Shown piece after piece: positions 21,877-32,664 of a stretch of DNA of 64,000 bases. This stretch comes from Dermacentor variabilis (Eukaryota > Arthropoda > Arachnida > Ixodida > Ixodidae), in NCBI RefSeq assembly GCF_050947875.1, contig NC_134568.1, positions 207,044,352 to 207,108,351 of the forward strand, given 5' to 3'. How positions within the stretch are numbered: position 1 is the stretch's first letter; every line of letters starts with the position of its first letter. Under the pieces are notes generated by a model, which worked only from the letters and a program-made list of their open reading frames with translations, was not told the DNA's origin and ran no database searches. The translations under genes were made by a program, and so were the position numbers.

Positions 21877-24248
21877 AAGGGTGTAAACATTTTTAGAGTG
21901 TGCATCTAAGAAAAGTTTACACCCTTTAGAGTGTATATTTGCCACACAACGATAATCGTCATATGACTCGCTTGCGTTGTGTCAGATGTACACCATAAAG
22001 GGTGTAATTTTTAGAGTGTGTTGTGGGACAAGTGTAAGCCTCAAGGGTGCAACCGCTTTAAGAGTGAAGAGTGTAGCATTGCCGACAAGATAGCAGCGGG
22101 CGCGGCGTTTTCAAGAAAGGAAACGCAAACAAGGCAGATAATGATTATTGTTGTGTGACAGATATACACCTCAAAGAGTGTAAACATTTTTTACACACTC
22201 TTAGAAACATTTACACCCTTTGGGGCGTATCTTGTCCCACAACGATAATCGCCATCTGTCTTGCCCGCGTTTCCTTTCTTTAACGCTGCGAGCCCGGTAC
22301 TTCCCAGTCACGAACGGCATGCGCGTTATCAGTGTGACGCAGCATTCTCGACAGGAAAGTAGCCAGAGCCGGGTTTTCAAGAAAGGAAACGCCAGCAAGG
22401 CAGATGACGATTATTGTTGTGGGACAAATACACACCCCAAAGGGTGCAACCGTTTTAAGAGTGCACTCTAAAAGCAGTTGCACCCCTTGGGGTGTATATT
22501 TGCGACACAACGATGATCGTCATCTGTCTTGTCCGCATTTCCTTTCTTTAACGCGGCGAGACAGGTACTTTCCAGTAACGAAGGGCATGCGCGTTATCAG
22601 CATGACATAGCATTCCCGACAGGAAAGTTACGAGCGCAGCGTTTTCAAGAAAGGAAATGCGGGCAAGACAGATGACGATTATTGTAGAAGGATCGTAGAC
22701 ATTTCTTACACTCTTAAAACGGTTGCGCCCTTTGGGGTGTATATTTGTCCCACAAAAATAATCGTCATCTGCCTTGCTTGCGTTTCCTTTCCTGAAAACT
22801 CGGCGCTCGCTACTTTCCTGTCGAGAATGCTGCGTCACACTGATAACGCGCATGCCGTTCGTGACTAGGGAAGTACCGGGCTCACAGCTTAAAGAAAGGG
22901 AACGCTGGCAAGACAGATGACGATTATCGTTGTGGGACAAGATAAGCCTCAAAGGGTGTATTTTTTCTAAGAGTGTAGAGTGTGTTGCGCACGTGGCAGA
23001 GATGCACTCTTAAGTCAAATTACACCCTTTTGCCACACAACGATAATCGTCATTCGTCTTGTCCGCATTTCCTTTCTTTAAGGCGGCGAGCCCGCTTTCC
23101 AGTATACCGAGTATGTGATACGCTGCTAATTGATGTGTATTCAACACACTCTTAAAACGGTTGCACCCTTTGGGGTGTGTATTTGTCCCACGATGATAAT
23201 CGTCATCTGCGTTGCTGGCGTTTCCTTTCTTGAAAACTCAGCTCTGGCTACTTTCCTGTCGAGAATGCTGCGTCACATTGATAACGCGCATGCCGTTCGT
23301 GACTGGGAAGTACCGGGCTCGCAGCGTTAAAGGAAACGCGGGCAAGACAGATGACGATTATTGTTGTGGGACAAGATACGCCCCAAAGGATGTAAATTTT
23401 TCTAAGAGTGCAGGAGCGCTACACTCTAAAAACAGTTACACACTTTGGGGTGTTTTAGTCCCACAATGATAATCGTCATCTGTCTTGCCCGCGTTTCCTT
23501 TCTTTAACGCCGCGAGCCCGGTACTTCCCAGTCACGAACGGCATGCGCGTTATCAGTTTGACGTAGCATTCTCGACAGGAAAGTAGCGAGCGCCGAGTTT
23601 TCAAGAGAGGAAACGCAAGCAAGGCAGATGACGATTATTGTTGTGGGACAAATATACACCCCAAAGGGTGCAAACAGTTTTTAGAGTGTAGGCACTCTGT
23701 AAACGGTTGCACCCTTTGGGGTGTATATTTGTCCCACAACAATAATCGTCATCTGCCTTGCATGCTTGCATTTCCTTTCTCAAAAACTCGGCGCTCGCTA
23801 CTTTCCTGTCGAGAATGCTACGTCACACTGATAACGCGCATGCCGTTCGTGACTGGGAAGTACCGGGCTCGCAGCGTTAAGGAAAGGAAACGCGGGCAAG
23901 ACAGATGACGATTATCGTTGTGGGACAAGATAAGCCCCAAAGGGTGTAAATTTTTCTAAGAGTGTAGGAACGTGCAGCGAGGCTTCACTCTAAAAGTTTG
24001 CACCCTTTAGGGTGTATATCTGCCACACAACGATAATCGTCATCTGCCTTGATGCGTTTTCTTTCTTTAACGCTGCGAGCCCGGTACTTTCCAGTAACTA
24101 ACGGCATGTGCGTTATCAGCACGACATAGCATTCCCGACAGGAAAGTAGCGGGCGCGCCGTTTTCAAAAAAGGAAACACATCAAGGCAGATGACGATTAG
24201 CGTTGTGCGGCAGAGATACACTCCAAAGGGTGAACATTTTTTAGAGTG
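21871..24248. repeat. Array of about 12 CACTCT-ended MITEs, mostly alternating orientation
   Basis: Each full unit is about 265-270 bp with long inverted ends: CACTCTTAAAA...GCACCCTTTGGGGTGTATATTTGTCCCACAACGATAATCGTCATCTG at the left and its complement at the right. The oriented core contains TTCGTGACTGGGAAGTACC or its complement. Units by eye: fragments 21871-21900, 21904-22018, 22020-22066, 22076-22193; then 22197-22463 (+), 22464-22708 (+), 22709-22975 (-), 23004-23143 (+, truncated), 23146-23410 (-), 23421-23687 (+), 23693-23964 (-), 23986-24248 (+). Two core subfamilies are visible (CAGTCACGAACGG versus CAGTAACGAAGGG/ACTAACGG). No coding capacity; short open frames inside are artefacts. 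Confidence 0.85.
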
Positions 24249-24600
24249 TTGCTTTATGCTTGCTTACTGTGGGCGTAAAAAATACATAATGCTAATGTAG
24301 GTAACTAAGTGGGAAACGTTATTCACACAAGGCCCTTTTAATTCTATGATGTTTCAAGCATTTTCACACTGTCACAGGGAGGCAGTTTTTTACATGTGAG
24401 CTTAGCAGGAAAAAAAAAAAAAGTTCACTGCCTTCACGCACACTTGCGCGCGCAGCCATGAACATGTTTTTTGATCCAGCTATGATCCAGGAAGCTATCC
24501 AAAAGAAGCACTTCTGGCATGGCCACTGGTGGCGTAGCGGCGCTGCTATCGAAGTTGCGGGTGGCCGAAAGCAGTTATCGGGCACTTTGTTGAGCGTCTT
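24249..24600. other. Intergenic between MITE array and CpG-rich block
   Basis: Contains an A tract at about 24410 and nothing else recognised. Confidence 0.35.
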
Positions 24601-24664
24601 TATTTTTGCCAGCGATCGTAGGGAATGTCACAAGCCGTAGCAAATACAGTATGCAGTTGACGAA

Positions 24665-24728
24665 ATGGCCTCGACGCCCGAACAAGTTGTCTGCACACCG
24701 ACTTTTGTGTTTCCAGCCGCCTTCCCAG
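24665..24728 (+). CDS. Candidate first coding exon in CpG-rich block
   Basis: ATG in a good start context (GACGAAATGG) opens MASTPEQVVCTPTFVFPAAFP and reaches a perfect donor CAG|GTGAGT at 24728, in phase 1. The surrounding 24.6-25.4 kb is much more GC- and CpG-rich than its neighbours, as at an arthropod promoter. The downstream partner exon is not identified: the zinc-finger ORF at 35968 would need a phase-0 upstream exon, so an intermediate exon would be required. Confidence 0.3.
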
Positions 24729-25296
24729 GTGAGTGAGTGGTACGCCGGAGGGGTACGCGCGGAACCGCTTTTGGGGGCTCCCCCCCCGTCCATGGCTCCT
24801 TTGTCTGCCCGAATCGGTTGCTGTCCCCCCCTCCGTTCGAGCCGCGCAGTTCGTGCCGTTGCCTGCCGTTGCCGGTGAAATTGTTCGATGAAATGAGGCG
24901 CGCGAGTATTGAGATCCTGGATAATTGAGCAAATAGTTCTGTTGCACGAAGCAAAACAAAGCAGAGCGTCATAATCGCTCAAGCCGATGCTAGCGTAGCG
25001 TGGGCCACCGGTCCGGCTTCCGCGCGCTCTGTTGCTCTGTGCCGCCTTTGTGATCCGTAGTACTGGAAGGCAGGCAGGACATCATAAAGACCGTACATGG
25101 CTGATCAACGATGTGCTGCCCTATGTGATGCTGAACAGTGAAGCAGGTAGCCGCTGGGATCTTTTGTTCTGGGCTTTGTTTTGTAACCACACTGGTAGCA
25201 CGGCCTTGCGAGGAGCACACCGCAGAGCGGCTTTGATGAAATTCGGTTGACGAATTGGCTATCGCGAACATCCCGCATAATTGCGCTACGTGAATC

Positions 25297-25373
25297 ATGA
25301 TGGAGATACGGGGCGCTTCTATTGCAGAAACATACGGCAAATTGCTGATTGCCGAAGCGAGCAGCTGTTACGG
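25297..25373 (+). CDS. Second candidate first coding exon, same phase
   Basis: Starts MMEIRGASIAETYGKLL, ends in the donor TTACG|GTGAGTG near 25372, also in phase 1. Sharing a phase with the exon at 24665-24728 makes alternative first exons of one gene plausible. No homology is recognised; this rests on start context, composition and donor only. Confidence 0.25.
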
Positions 25374-25379
25374 TGAGTG

Positions 25380-27534
25380 CGATCAAATAATTGTTCTACG
25401 AATGCTTAAGTCGAAAGACTGGAGAAAGGTCATAGTGAAGATAGTGTTGTTTCTTTTTGCCTGAGTAGAAGTTGGTAGCATTCTTTTAAATATGACAGGA
25501 AAGTGCAGTCAGTTTCTTTGTTTTTGCGGGAATGTCACATGTTTGTCTGATCGTGTACGAAATTCGCGAAGTATGATTGTTGCTCAGGGGAAAAGTAAAG
25601 TTCGGGGAGCTGTTTGAGCCCCAATTGTTTGCAGCGAGATGTACTTTATTTGCACATTGCTAGCGTATTTTTATTGGCGAATATTAGCGATGGCGAGGTT
25701 TTCACACGACTAAAATCTCAACGTACTCTCTCGCAGCAGTGTGCTTAGCTTATTTGTGCCTTTAGTGTGCTTAGCACATCATCATTTAAAATTGTTAAGG
25801 TAATTGTTCACAGCCACCGTTCTTTTTTTTTTTTTTTGTATCGCATTGTGTGGCTGTATACCTGTTAGTTGAATATTGGAGAATAAGCTTGTTAATGGCC
25901 TGATCGTGAGATTGTAAGCATGATTCTGAAATGCATTTTTCTTTTTAAATTCCTTCGTAGATTGTTTTGCTATGTTTGGGATGAACCACTTCCCGTGTGT
26001 CTTTCGCAAAGTAACAAGCATGGTAGATGTGAGATGGTCTAGTGTTTTCTTAACTGTGCGAAACATAGTTTACCGCTGTATAGTTTTCTCGAAGTGTATT
26101 AATCCATTTTTGTTCTCTGTAGAGCTGTACAGTACATACTGTTGCTATAAAATGTTCACGGAAGCAGGCACAAGGAATGCGACCTCAAATGTGGCCATGC
26201 TGGTTCTTGTGCATCAATTTCTGGGCTGCACTGACCTCACAGATGTGCCAGCAGTTGCTGCACTGGATTACCGTTGCAGTGCTAGCCATGCAGCATCCTT
26301 GTGATCAGTGTTATAGCAGTTACCATTATGACCACTTACAAGCCCTAGTGGAAATTACAAGTATAAAACCTAATAGTCTGTAATGCTACCAACAACCTAA
26401 ATACTTTATTAGTCTAATAAACTCTGATAAGGAAAACCAATATCCCAGTAAAAAATAATCATTGGGAAGCACCGTTGGACCCATTCACCCAAATTAGCCC
26501 AAAGAGTTTAACACTCCGTTTGGCAAGCTTGTATACTAATATGTACAGACACACACGGCAGTTTACTTCACTGACTTGCCCACCATTACACTGTGCAATA
26601 AAAAAATTGGGTCACCAAGCAGTGCCATGGTTCAAGACAAATAGGTAGTTTTATGGCAAAATTTCGAACTTGGGAAGTTTTGAAAAAATCTAAAGCTGCT
26701 CTCCACTGATCCATTGATTTGAGGGCTCAAATTGTAGTTATGCTACTTTGTTGTTTCATGGCATAGACATTCAGTGACTTCAAATTGGGACCAATTAACA
26801 TATTGAGCCCCATCAGAACTCATTGACATTTATTCCAATTGCAGTAAAAATTCTAACACAAATATGCATGGCCTTATTCTGCTACGACTTGCAAGACAAA
26901 AACCTTTTATTAGTAGTAGTCTTAAGGCATTAACAGTGGGCCTAATATGTATTTCTGTTCTACCAGCAAGCACTGTTACCTTGTTTATGTACAAATAGGA
27001 GTGCCAGGTAGACACGACTTGCTGCTGAACTGCTGGCTGATGATCTCTGTTCAAATTTTACACAGAGGTACTACTTTGTATGAAGTTTAGTTTAATATCA
27101 TGTTTTCAGTATGACATGATTTCTGTCCACAATAATTCTGAAGTAGGTGTTGTCTGCAGCAATGCCAATGAAAAATTATCAATTCCACTGGATTGGAATT
27201 GATAATTATTCTGTTCACCGTAGTCTTGGCAGGTGGGGCCACCATTCTGTTGCAGATTTTTATGTGTATATGAACTTTCATAAGACTGATCAATATTTAA
27301 GAAAACTCAAATACAAAAAAAATAAAGGCATACAAAGCTGTATCGGGATTTCAGCTAAGGTTTTCATATAATATGTAACGAACACTTAAAACTCTTTAAT
27401 GACACATATCTGCAAGATGTGCAGTGAAAGTCATTCTTGTCCGCTACTTGGATGATGTGTCACTAAAGAAAGAGGACTGAAAAGTAAAAGGCCATTGACA
27501 TGTATGTTGTCTTGAGTTGTGAACATACTACAGT
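25380..27534. other. Long AT-rich intergenic or intronic stretch
   Basis: No coding frame with biased composition. Short opposing frames at 25782-26383 and 26830-27371 lack motifs. Confidence 0.4.
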
Positions 27535-27761
27535 GCAGTCCACTGTTAAAGGGAACACTCAAATGTGTAGCTCTCACTTTGCTGGCACCTTAGCTACAAA
27601 TGGCTGTGAAAGCAATGTCAGTGCACTGCACAGGTGTGTTGAAATGAGTCAGAGCTACCAACGACAGTTATCTGCTACAAATCTAGGCAGCTGTACTCTT
27701 GGAAAGAGAAAAATCCAGACATGCTCAGCACTCAACTGTGTCCCCTTTAACAGTGGACTGC
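27535..27761. mobile_element. 227-bp MITE with GCAGTCCACTG ends
   Basis: Left end GCAGTCCACTGTTAAAGGG and right end CCCTTTAACAGTGGACTGC are inverted repeats of about 24 bp, extending inward over (A/G)ACAC. No coding capacity. Target duplication not certain. The open frame at 27500-27865 crosses it and is not called. Confidence 0.7.
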
Positions 27762-28698
27762 TCTGTGCATATTGGGTTTTAGGCGCCAGAGCAGCAAACT
27801 CTTTCATGTATCTAATAACTGCAGGAACCATTACTATGCTTAGAAAGCATATGTGGGTAAGTTAATTTTTCAGAGTGATTAGGTAATTTTTGGAGTATTC
27901 CTTATGACAAAGAAGACAGTGATCTGCCGCAAATCATGCAAGAAAATGTATCCAGGTTTGGATTGCAGCCTAATGTTACAGTAATTGCCATTTCTAGTCT
28001 TGGTTATGGCTGAACAATTTTAATTTATCTGTATGTGAGAAAGAAAATATGAGAAGAGTGGATTAATGTTGGCTTTCAAGAGTTTTAGAGGTTTCACGCT
28101 TGACTTGATGTTGTGAACTTAAAACAAAAAAGTAAACAATGTGTGTACTGTTTCCTTGCTTGTTTGGTAGCAGTGCAAAACCCTTGTGATGTAGAACAAC
28201 ATGGGTTAAAAGCACTGAATATGAAACTAACCTGCAAGCTTCCAACAGTTACATTATAGTTTCAGGACTGCAGGTCAGGAAGACATGCATATAGAGGCCA
28301 GCTTGTGGAGCCTGAATTTGTGCAGCCAATAACTTAAATGTGTCCTTACTGGCAGTTCTGTATAAAGCACCTATTCTACACATGCTACGTGCACACTAAA
28401 CAGGCTGAGCAGGCTGGTGCACATTTGTAGCATTGAAAATACCTTTGTCTTTCTGTCGTAGTGCCCATGAAACCCAGAAAGCAGCTTGTATTTATTTTTA
28501 TATGTCTGTACTGTCAGCCCTGTAGAGAGCTTTTGGAGAAATGTTTCACATGCTATTTGTGATTATTTCTTTTTTTGTGTTCTGAGTGGGTGCTTTTGCT
28601 TTTGAAAACATTGTGAAGTGTGAAGCTAAATGAAGCCGTTCAACATTTAATGCACTGATGGATATTATTTTCATTGCTTTCAAAAGAACAAATCAACT
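27762..28698. other. Intergenic, no gene seen
   Basis: AT-rich with no paired repeats or coding signal. Confidence 0.4.
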
Positions 28699-28935
28699 TA
28701 AGGGAAAATGAGACATTCACCCAATCGTAGCAATTGCTACAAAGGAAACCCATATGGGTTCCTCGAAAGAAAAGCCTCGCAGTTGAAGAAGCTTCAATTT
28801 ATCCTGGTTCGGGAAAATTTGTCTCGGACCAGGACGAATTTTTCTTCAACTGCGAGGCTTTTATTTCAAGGAATCTGTATGGGTTTCCTTGGTAGCAATT
28901 GCTACGATTGGGTGGATGTCTCATTTTCCCTTAAT
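28699..28935. mobile_element. Head-to-head pair of SINEs forming a long hairpin
   Basis: TAAGGGAAAATGAGACATTC at the left pairs with its complement at the right (GTCTCATTTTCCCTTA). Inside each arm is the family body AAAGGAAACCCATATGGG and GCCTCGCAGTTGAAGAA. The centre keeps only a trace of the tRNA-like head (CCTGGTTCGGGAAAATTTGTC ... CCAGG). The arms are about 90 bp each, the same family as at 13.3-13.8 kb. Confidence 0.65.
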
Positions 28936-30102
28936 TAATTACTTCTCTCCAGCTTGCAGGTTTCTGCAGAACTATTACGTCAAACAAATCAACTTAAAGC
29001 TCATATGCCACTTTTTTTTTTACTTTTTCTGTGAACTGCATGGCTATCAGGGGAACAGTGGGAGCGAGTAATTAGATCAAATGGTGCAAGAGGAGAGAGG
29101 CAGAATTAGATGTGCTAAAATGATTTTGTACAAATGCACAGAGTTGGCCCTTGTGATCAAGTGCTAAATTTGAGTGCGCTGTGTAATTCATTATTATGGT
29201 TTAAACATAAGCATCACTGCAGGTCGCAGTGTTGCGCTACTCCACACATTTTAAGTTGCCTTTGCTTGTTCTACATAGAATGGGTGAGTGATGTTACTCT
29301 GGCAAGCAATTTGATTGTAATGCTGCTCCATTAAACCTTTTTCTAATGCAGTCAATCCCGGATATGTCAAACTCTTATATATCGAATTATTGTCTATATA
29401 TAAAGTTGTAACTTTCCCTTGGAAAAGCCATGCAAAATTATAGTGCTGTACTATGCATGTATCGCACTCCCGTTCACCGCCCCATTCAATATATAAAACG
29501 CTCTGCTGTGCTACGCCCCTGCAAGTGCTCTTCTAAATTATTTAGGGTGTTCTGAGGCTTGCAAGTATTTTTTCTGGGATTTAGAAGTTTCGGATCTTCA
29601 TTTAAAAAAAAAAACGAAGAGTTGAAAATATGGCGTTACTACTCCTTTAAGGCGACATGGGGACACGCAAGGCTAATCAGCTAAAATCGACTAAAAGCAG
29701 GCAACACTCGCGTCACTGCACCAAGAAGGTGTGACATAGCCATGGCCACGTGGAATAACAGTTCAGGAAGAACGCAGCTGTTTCAGAAGACTGTAATGTT
29801 TAACCAGTTCTAGCACTTTTCTCTTTTGTTACTGCACCTATAGAAATCAAATAAAATTGATCAGTTTTTTTATGCATTATTAAACATTTCTGGTGGAATT
29901 TTTCTACTAGAAACATTATGCATTGTTTGTAATGACGACTGAACTTTAACTAGCTGACAGATTTGACAATTTTTGGCAAATTGGGGTGTCTGAAATAATA
30001 AAACTTCTACTAGAGAGATCGTTGAAACTAGCCTCCAGTGTTCCTAGCATTTCCTCAATGAAACGATGCAAAATTTGTGGTTTTATCAACTTAGCAACAT
30101 AG
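28936..30102. other. Intergenic; possible DNA-transposon end near 29350
   Basis: At 29347-29400 TGCAGTCAATCCCGGATATG followed by TATATCGAATTATTG resembles ends of pogo/Tc1-type elements, but no partner end was found. Otherwise AT-rich without genes. Confidence 0.3.
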
Positions 30103-30777
30103 TAGAGAGTTTTAGAATTGGGGGCGCAAGGCACTGGGCCCCCAAGCAGTGTTGTGTCGGTCGCTCTTGGGTTTAGATGAGCAGCAGAGTTTGAGGATTG
30201 GGTCAAATGCAGACAGCGTTGGGTTGAGCGCTCGGGACGCCGCAGTGTGGAAAATAGAAAGGTGCTTGAAAGCAAAAAAAAAAAAAAAAAGAGAGAGAGA
30301 GAGAGAGAAGAAGAAAAGAAGGAACTTTTTTTCTTACAAGTGGATACGAATAGAATGCATTTTTGAGCAAAAAGAGCGAACAATATTAGAAACTTAATCA
30401 CTGTGTTAGTACCGGTTAGTATTACGAATTAAGTGTGCGATTCTAAGCCAAGCAAAGCCAATCGAAGCGAAGTGCTCTTAATTGGTGTTTTCTTGTGTCG
30501 CACTGCGAAAAAACTGAGAGTTCACCCGCGTGAAATGGCGAAAATCAGTTGAAGTAAATAAAGTTTGCTCTGCGACCATCTCCTGTACGTTATCACTGTC
30601 ACCCACGAGGGCGGCCCAAGACGGCTTGGGAGCCCACGCTAGTTTTCGATTTTTGGGTCTTGGGTTAACGCGAACGCAAGAACCCAAGACTGGCTTGGGT
30701 TCTGCGCATGCGCACTTGTGGCGCGCAATCTTCTTGGGTTTCCAAGCCGCTTGGGCCCCCAATTCTAAAACTCTCTA
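30103..30777. mobile_element. 675-bp element with TAGAGAGTTTTAGAATTGGGG ends
   Basis: Left TAGAGAGTTTTAGAATTGGG and right CCCAATTCTAAAACTCTCTA are perfect inverted repeats of at least 20 bp, extended over GGGGC-CAAG. The interior carries repeated CTTGGG/CCCAAG words and an A tract followed by (GA)n at 30273-30308. No transposase. Superfamily unassigned. Confidence 0.7.
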
Positions 30778-31267
30778 GTAATTAAATGGCAGCAGCAGCA
30801 AAGACGCAGAAGCATCTCCTGCGTCTCAATTTCCGCTCCGACATATCTGCTGTTTTAACTATGTCTCAAGCAGCAGTAGGTACTCATGGGTGCCTGTTAT
30901 TTTGATAATTGTGTACAGCTAATATCAAGTGCAACTTCAATTTTCTCATCCTGGGTTGCTTTTATCCATCAGTGCTTTGACAGGGTATGTACAAATAATT
31001 TTGAGCAATCATCCCCGTTGTGTGTGGTTTTCACTCGCACAAGAGCACACAGTCTTTTCAGGCCAACCTTTGACCGAAGCTTGACTAGCTGTCTGATTTT
31101 AAATTTGAACACTGCCTGTGCAAGGGCCCTTATTCATTAATGTACAATATTGGGCAACACCCCACATTACTGTGCAGCACTGTACAGGAACTGAACAAAC
31201 CATGTGGAAGTTAGTGCCAGTTGAGAACGCACACTAGACTATTGTATACAAAAGCTGATCGAACACC
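30778..31267. other. Intergenic, no gene seen
   Basis: No coding or repeat structure recognised. Confidence 0.4.
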
Positions 31268-31779
31268 TTAAAGGGACACTGAAGTGAAAAATGATTTCTT
31301 CTGCGTCAGTAAATTACCATTCTACAACACCAAGAACACCACTCTTACAACGATAAGACATTTGGTAAGCCAGAAAAAGCGCAAGGACGAAATACGGGTG
31401 GCGACGCCTACTTAAGTTCCCGCACCTGGGGGCTGTGACGTCTTGGATTTTGATGGCATCTTCTAGGGCCTACTAATTATATATAGCAGTACAGATTGAC
31501 TACATTGTGTTCTAAAGGAACGAAATATTAAACATGGCAAGTTTCGGGAACCTTTATTCAGTCAACGCGGCCCAAATGCAAAAAATACTTTGGAATCCCC
31601 GACGTCCCGCTGACGTACTGGTGCTGGGGTTTCGGCGCGAAATTCAAATACTGATACTTGGACCTTCATTTTCTCATTTAATAATCAAACTATTTTTTTG
31701 AAATGACTGCCTGCAGAGTTCTCAAACAATGCTTCATTAGACTAAACTGATTTATTGTTTCGCTTTAGTGTCCCTTTAA
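31268..31779. mobile_element. Complete Kolobok/T2-like MITE, 512 bp
   Basis: Runs TTAAAGGGACACTGAAGTGA to CGCTTTAGTGTCCCTTTAA, with TTAA at both borders. The TTAAAGGG end and TTAA target match the T2-type ends described for Kolobok-superfamily MITEs. Interior has CTGGGGTTTCGGCGCG shared with the half copy at 1574. No coding capacity. Confidence 0.8.
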
Positions 31780-32664
31780 TCAAGTATGAGGCGGCGTCTG
31801 CACACTTCCCTGACCTGACAATTTCTTCGCTAGCCTAAACAATGCAGTGAAAAACAAACTAGGTGCCTGCTGCAATGAGTAGAAACAAATACTCTGTGGA
31901 ACAGGAACTTACCCGTTTTAACATTTGCATACGTACTGCTATTCCACGTAGCATGGGCTTCACTGTGGTTAGTATTGAGACCAACAAATCTTAATAATTT
32001 TTTTGTGAGAGCAAGCCATTGCACCTCACAATTCATCCTAACAAACTCCCAAACTGCATTCAGGAATTACATCAAGGGTACAATCGTGCAATTAGCAGCG
32101 AAGATCTCGAAACGTCAAAGGCACAAGCTGACATCAAGCATCGTCAAGCTGACGTCAAGCATGGCTACCAGGACATCAGGGTATAGTGGGGAATGAGTGT
32201 GCACACACTGCTCCCCAAGCGTTTCTCCCCCAGGATCTCCACTACCCCTTCGACACCCCTGTGTACACAAACCTGCTAATAACATATGTGGACCTCCTTC
32301 AGCATCACAGACTGGAATGACAAGTAGGGGTATACGAATATTCGTCTCTTTAGAATAACGAATAACGAACCTTTACCACATGGTTTAGGCCTGCCAAAAG
32401 AATCGGACGCTAGATACCATAAGTCAGCCAGCAATTGAGGGGTAGGAGGCAGCTCGCCTCGAGAGCCACCAGGAGCACATTGAGAGAGCACGGTCAGCAG
32501 CCTTTGCCAACGGAGTCCCAGACTAGGGGTATCGGAGTAAGTCTGATTCCATGTCAACACTCTTTTTAAAATATGTCAATGAAGATTTTCATCATCTGAC
32601 TTACACAAGTTGGGGATTAGGTATCAGGTGCATATTTTGTAGGTTCTAGACTTTTTTTTTACTC
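31780..32664. other. Intergenic; fragment of TAGGGGTATAC element at 32325
   Basis: Bases 32100-32165 hold short repeats of CAAGCTGAC(A/G)TCAAGCAT. A left end of the 9647-type element starts at 32325. A minus-strand frame at 32560-32276 (LADLWYLASDSFGRPKPC) is unassigned. Confidence 0.35.

Noticed and set aside
21871..24248. Regular repeats with spacers, superficially like a CRISPR array
   Set aside because: Units are 265-270 bp near-palindromes that alternate in orientation, in a eukaryotic context with splicing and SINEs; not a CRISPR.
24575..24982. Minus-strand ORFs of 114-135 residues
   Set aside because: Three overlapping frames with similar length in CpG-rich DNA, none with a motif; base composition explains them.
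32276..32560. Minus-strand ORF with LADLWYLASDSFGRPKPC
   Set aside because: No recognised family, unclear codon bias, and it contains an element fragment at 32325.
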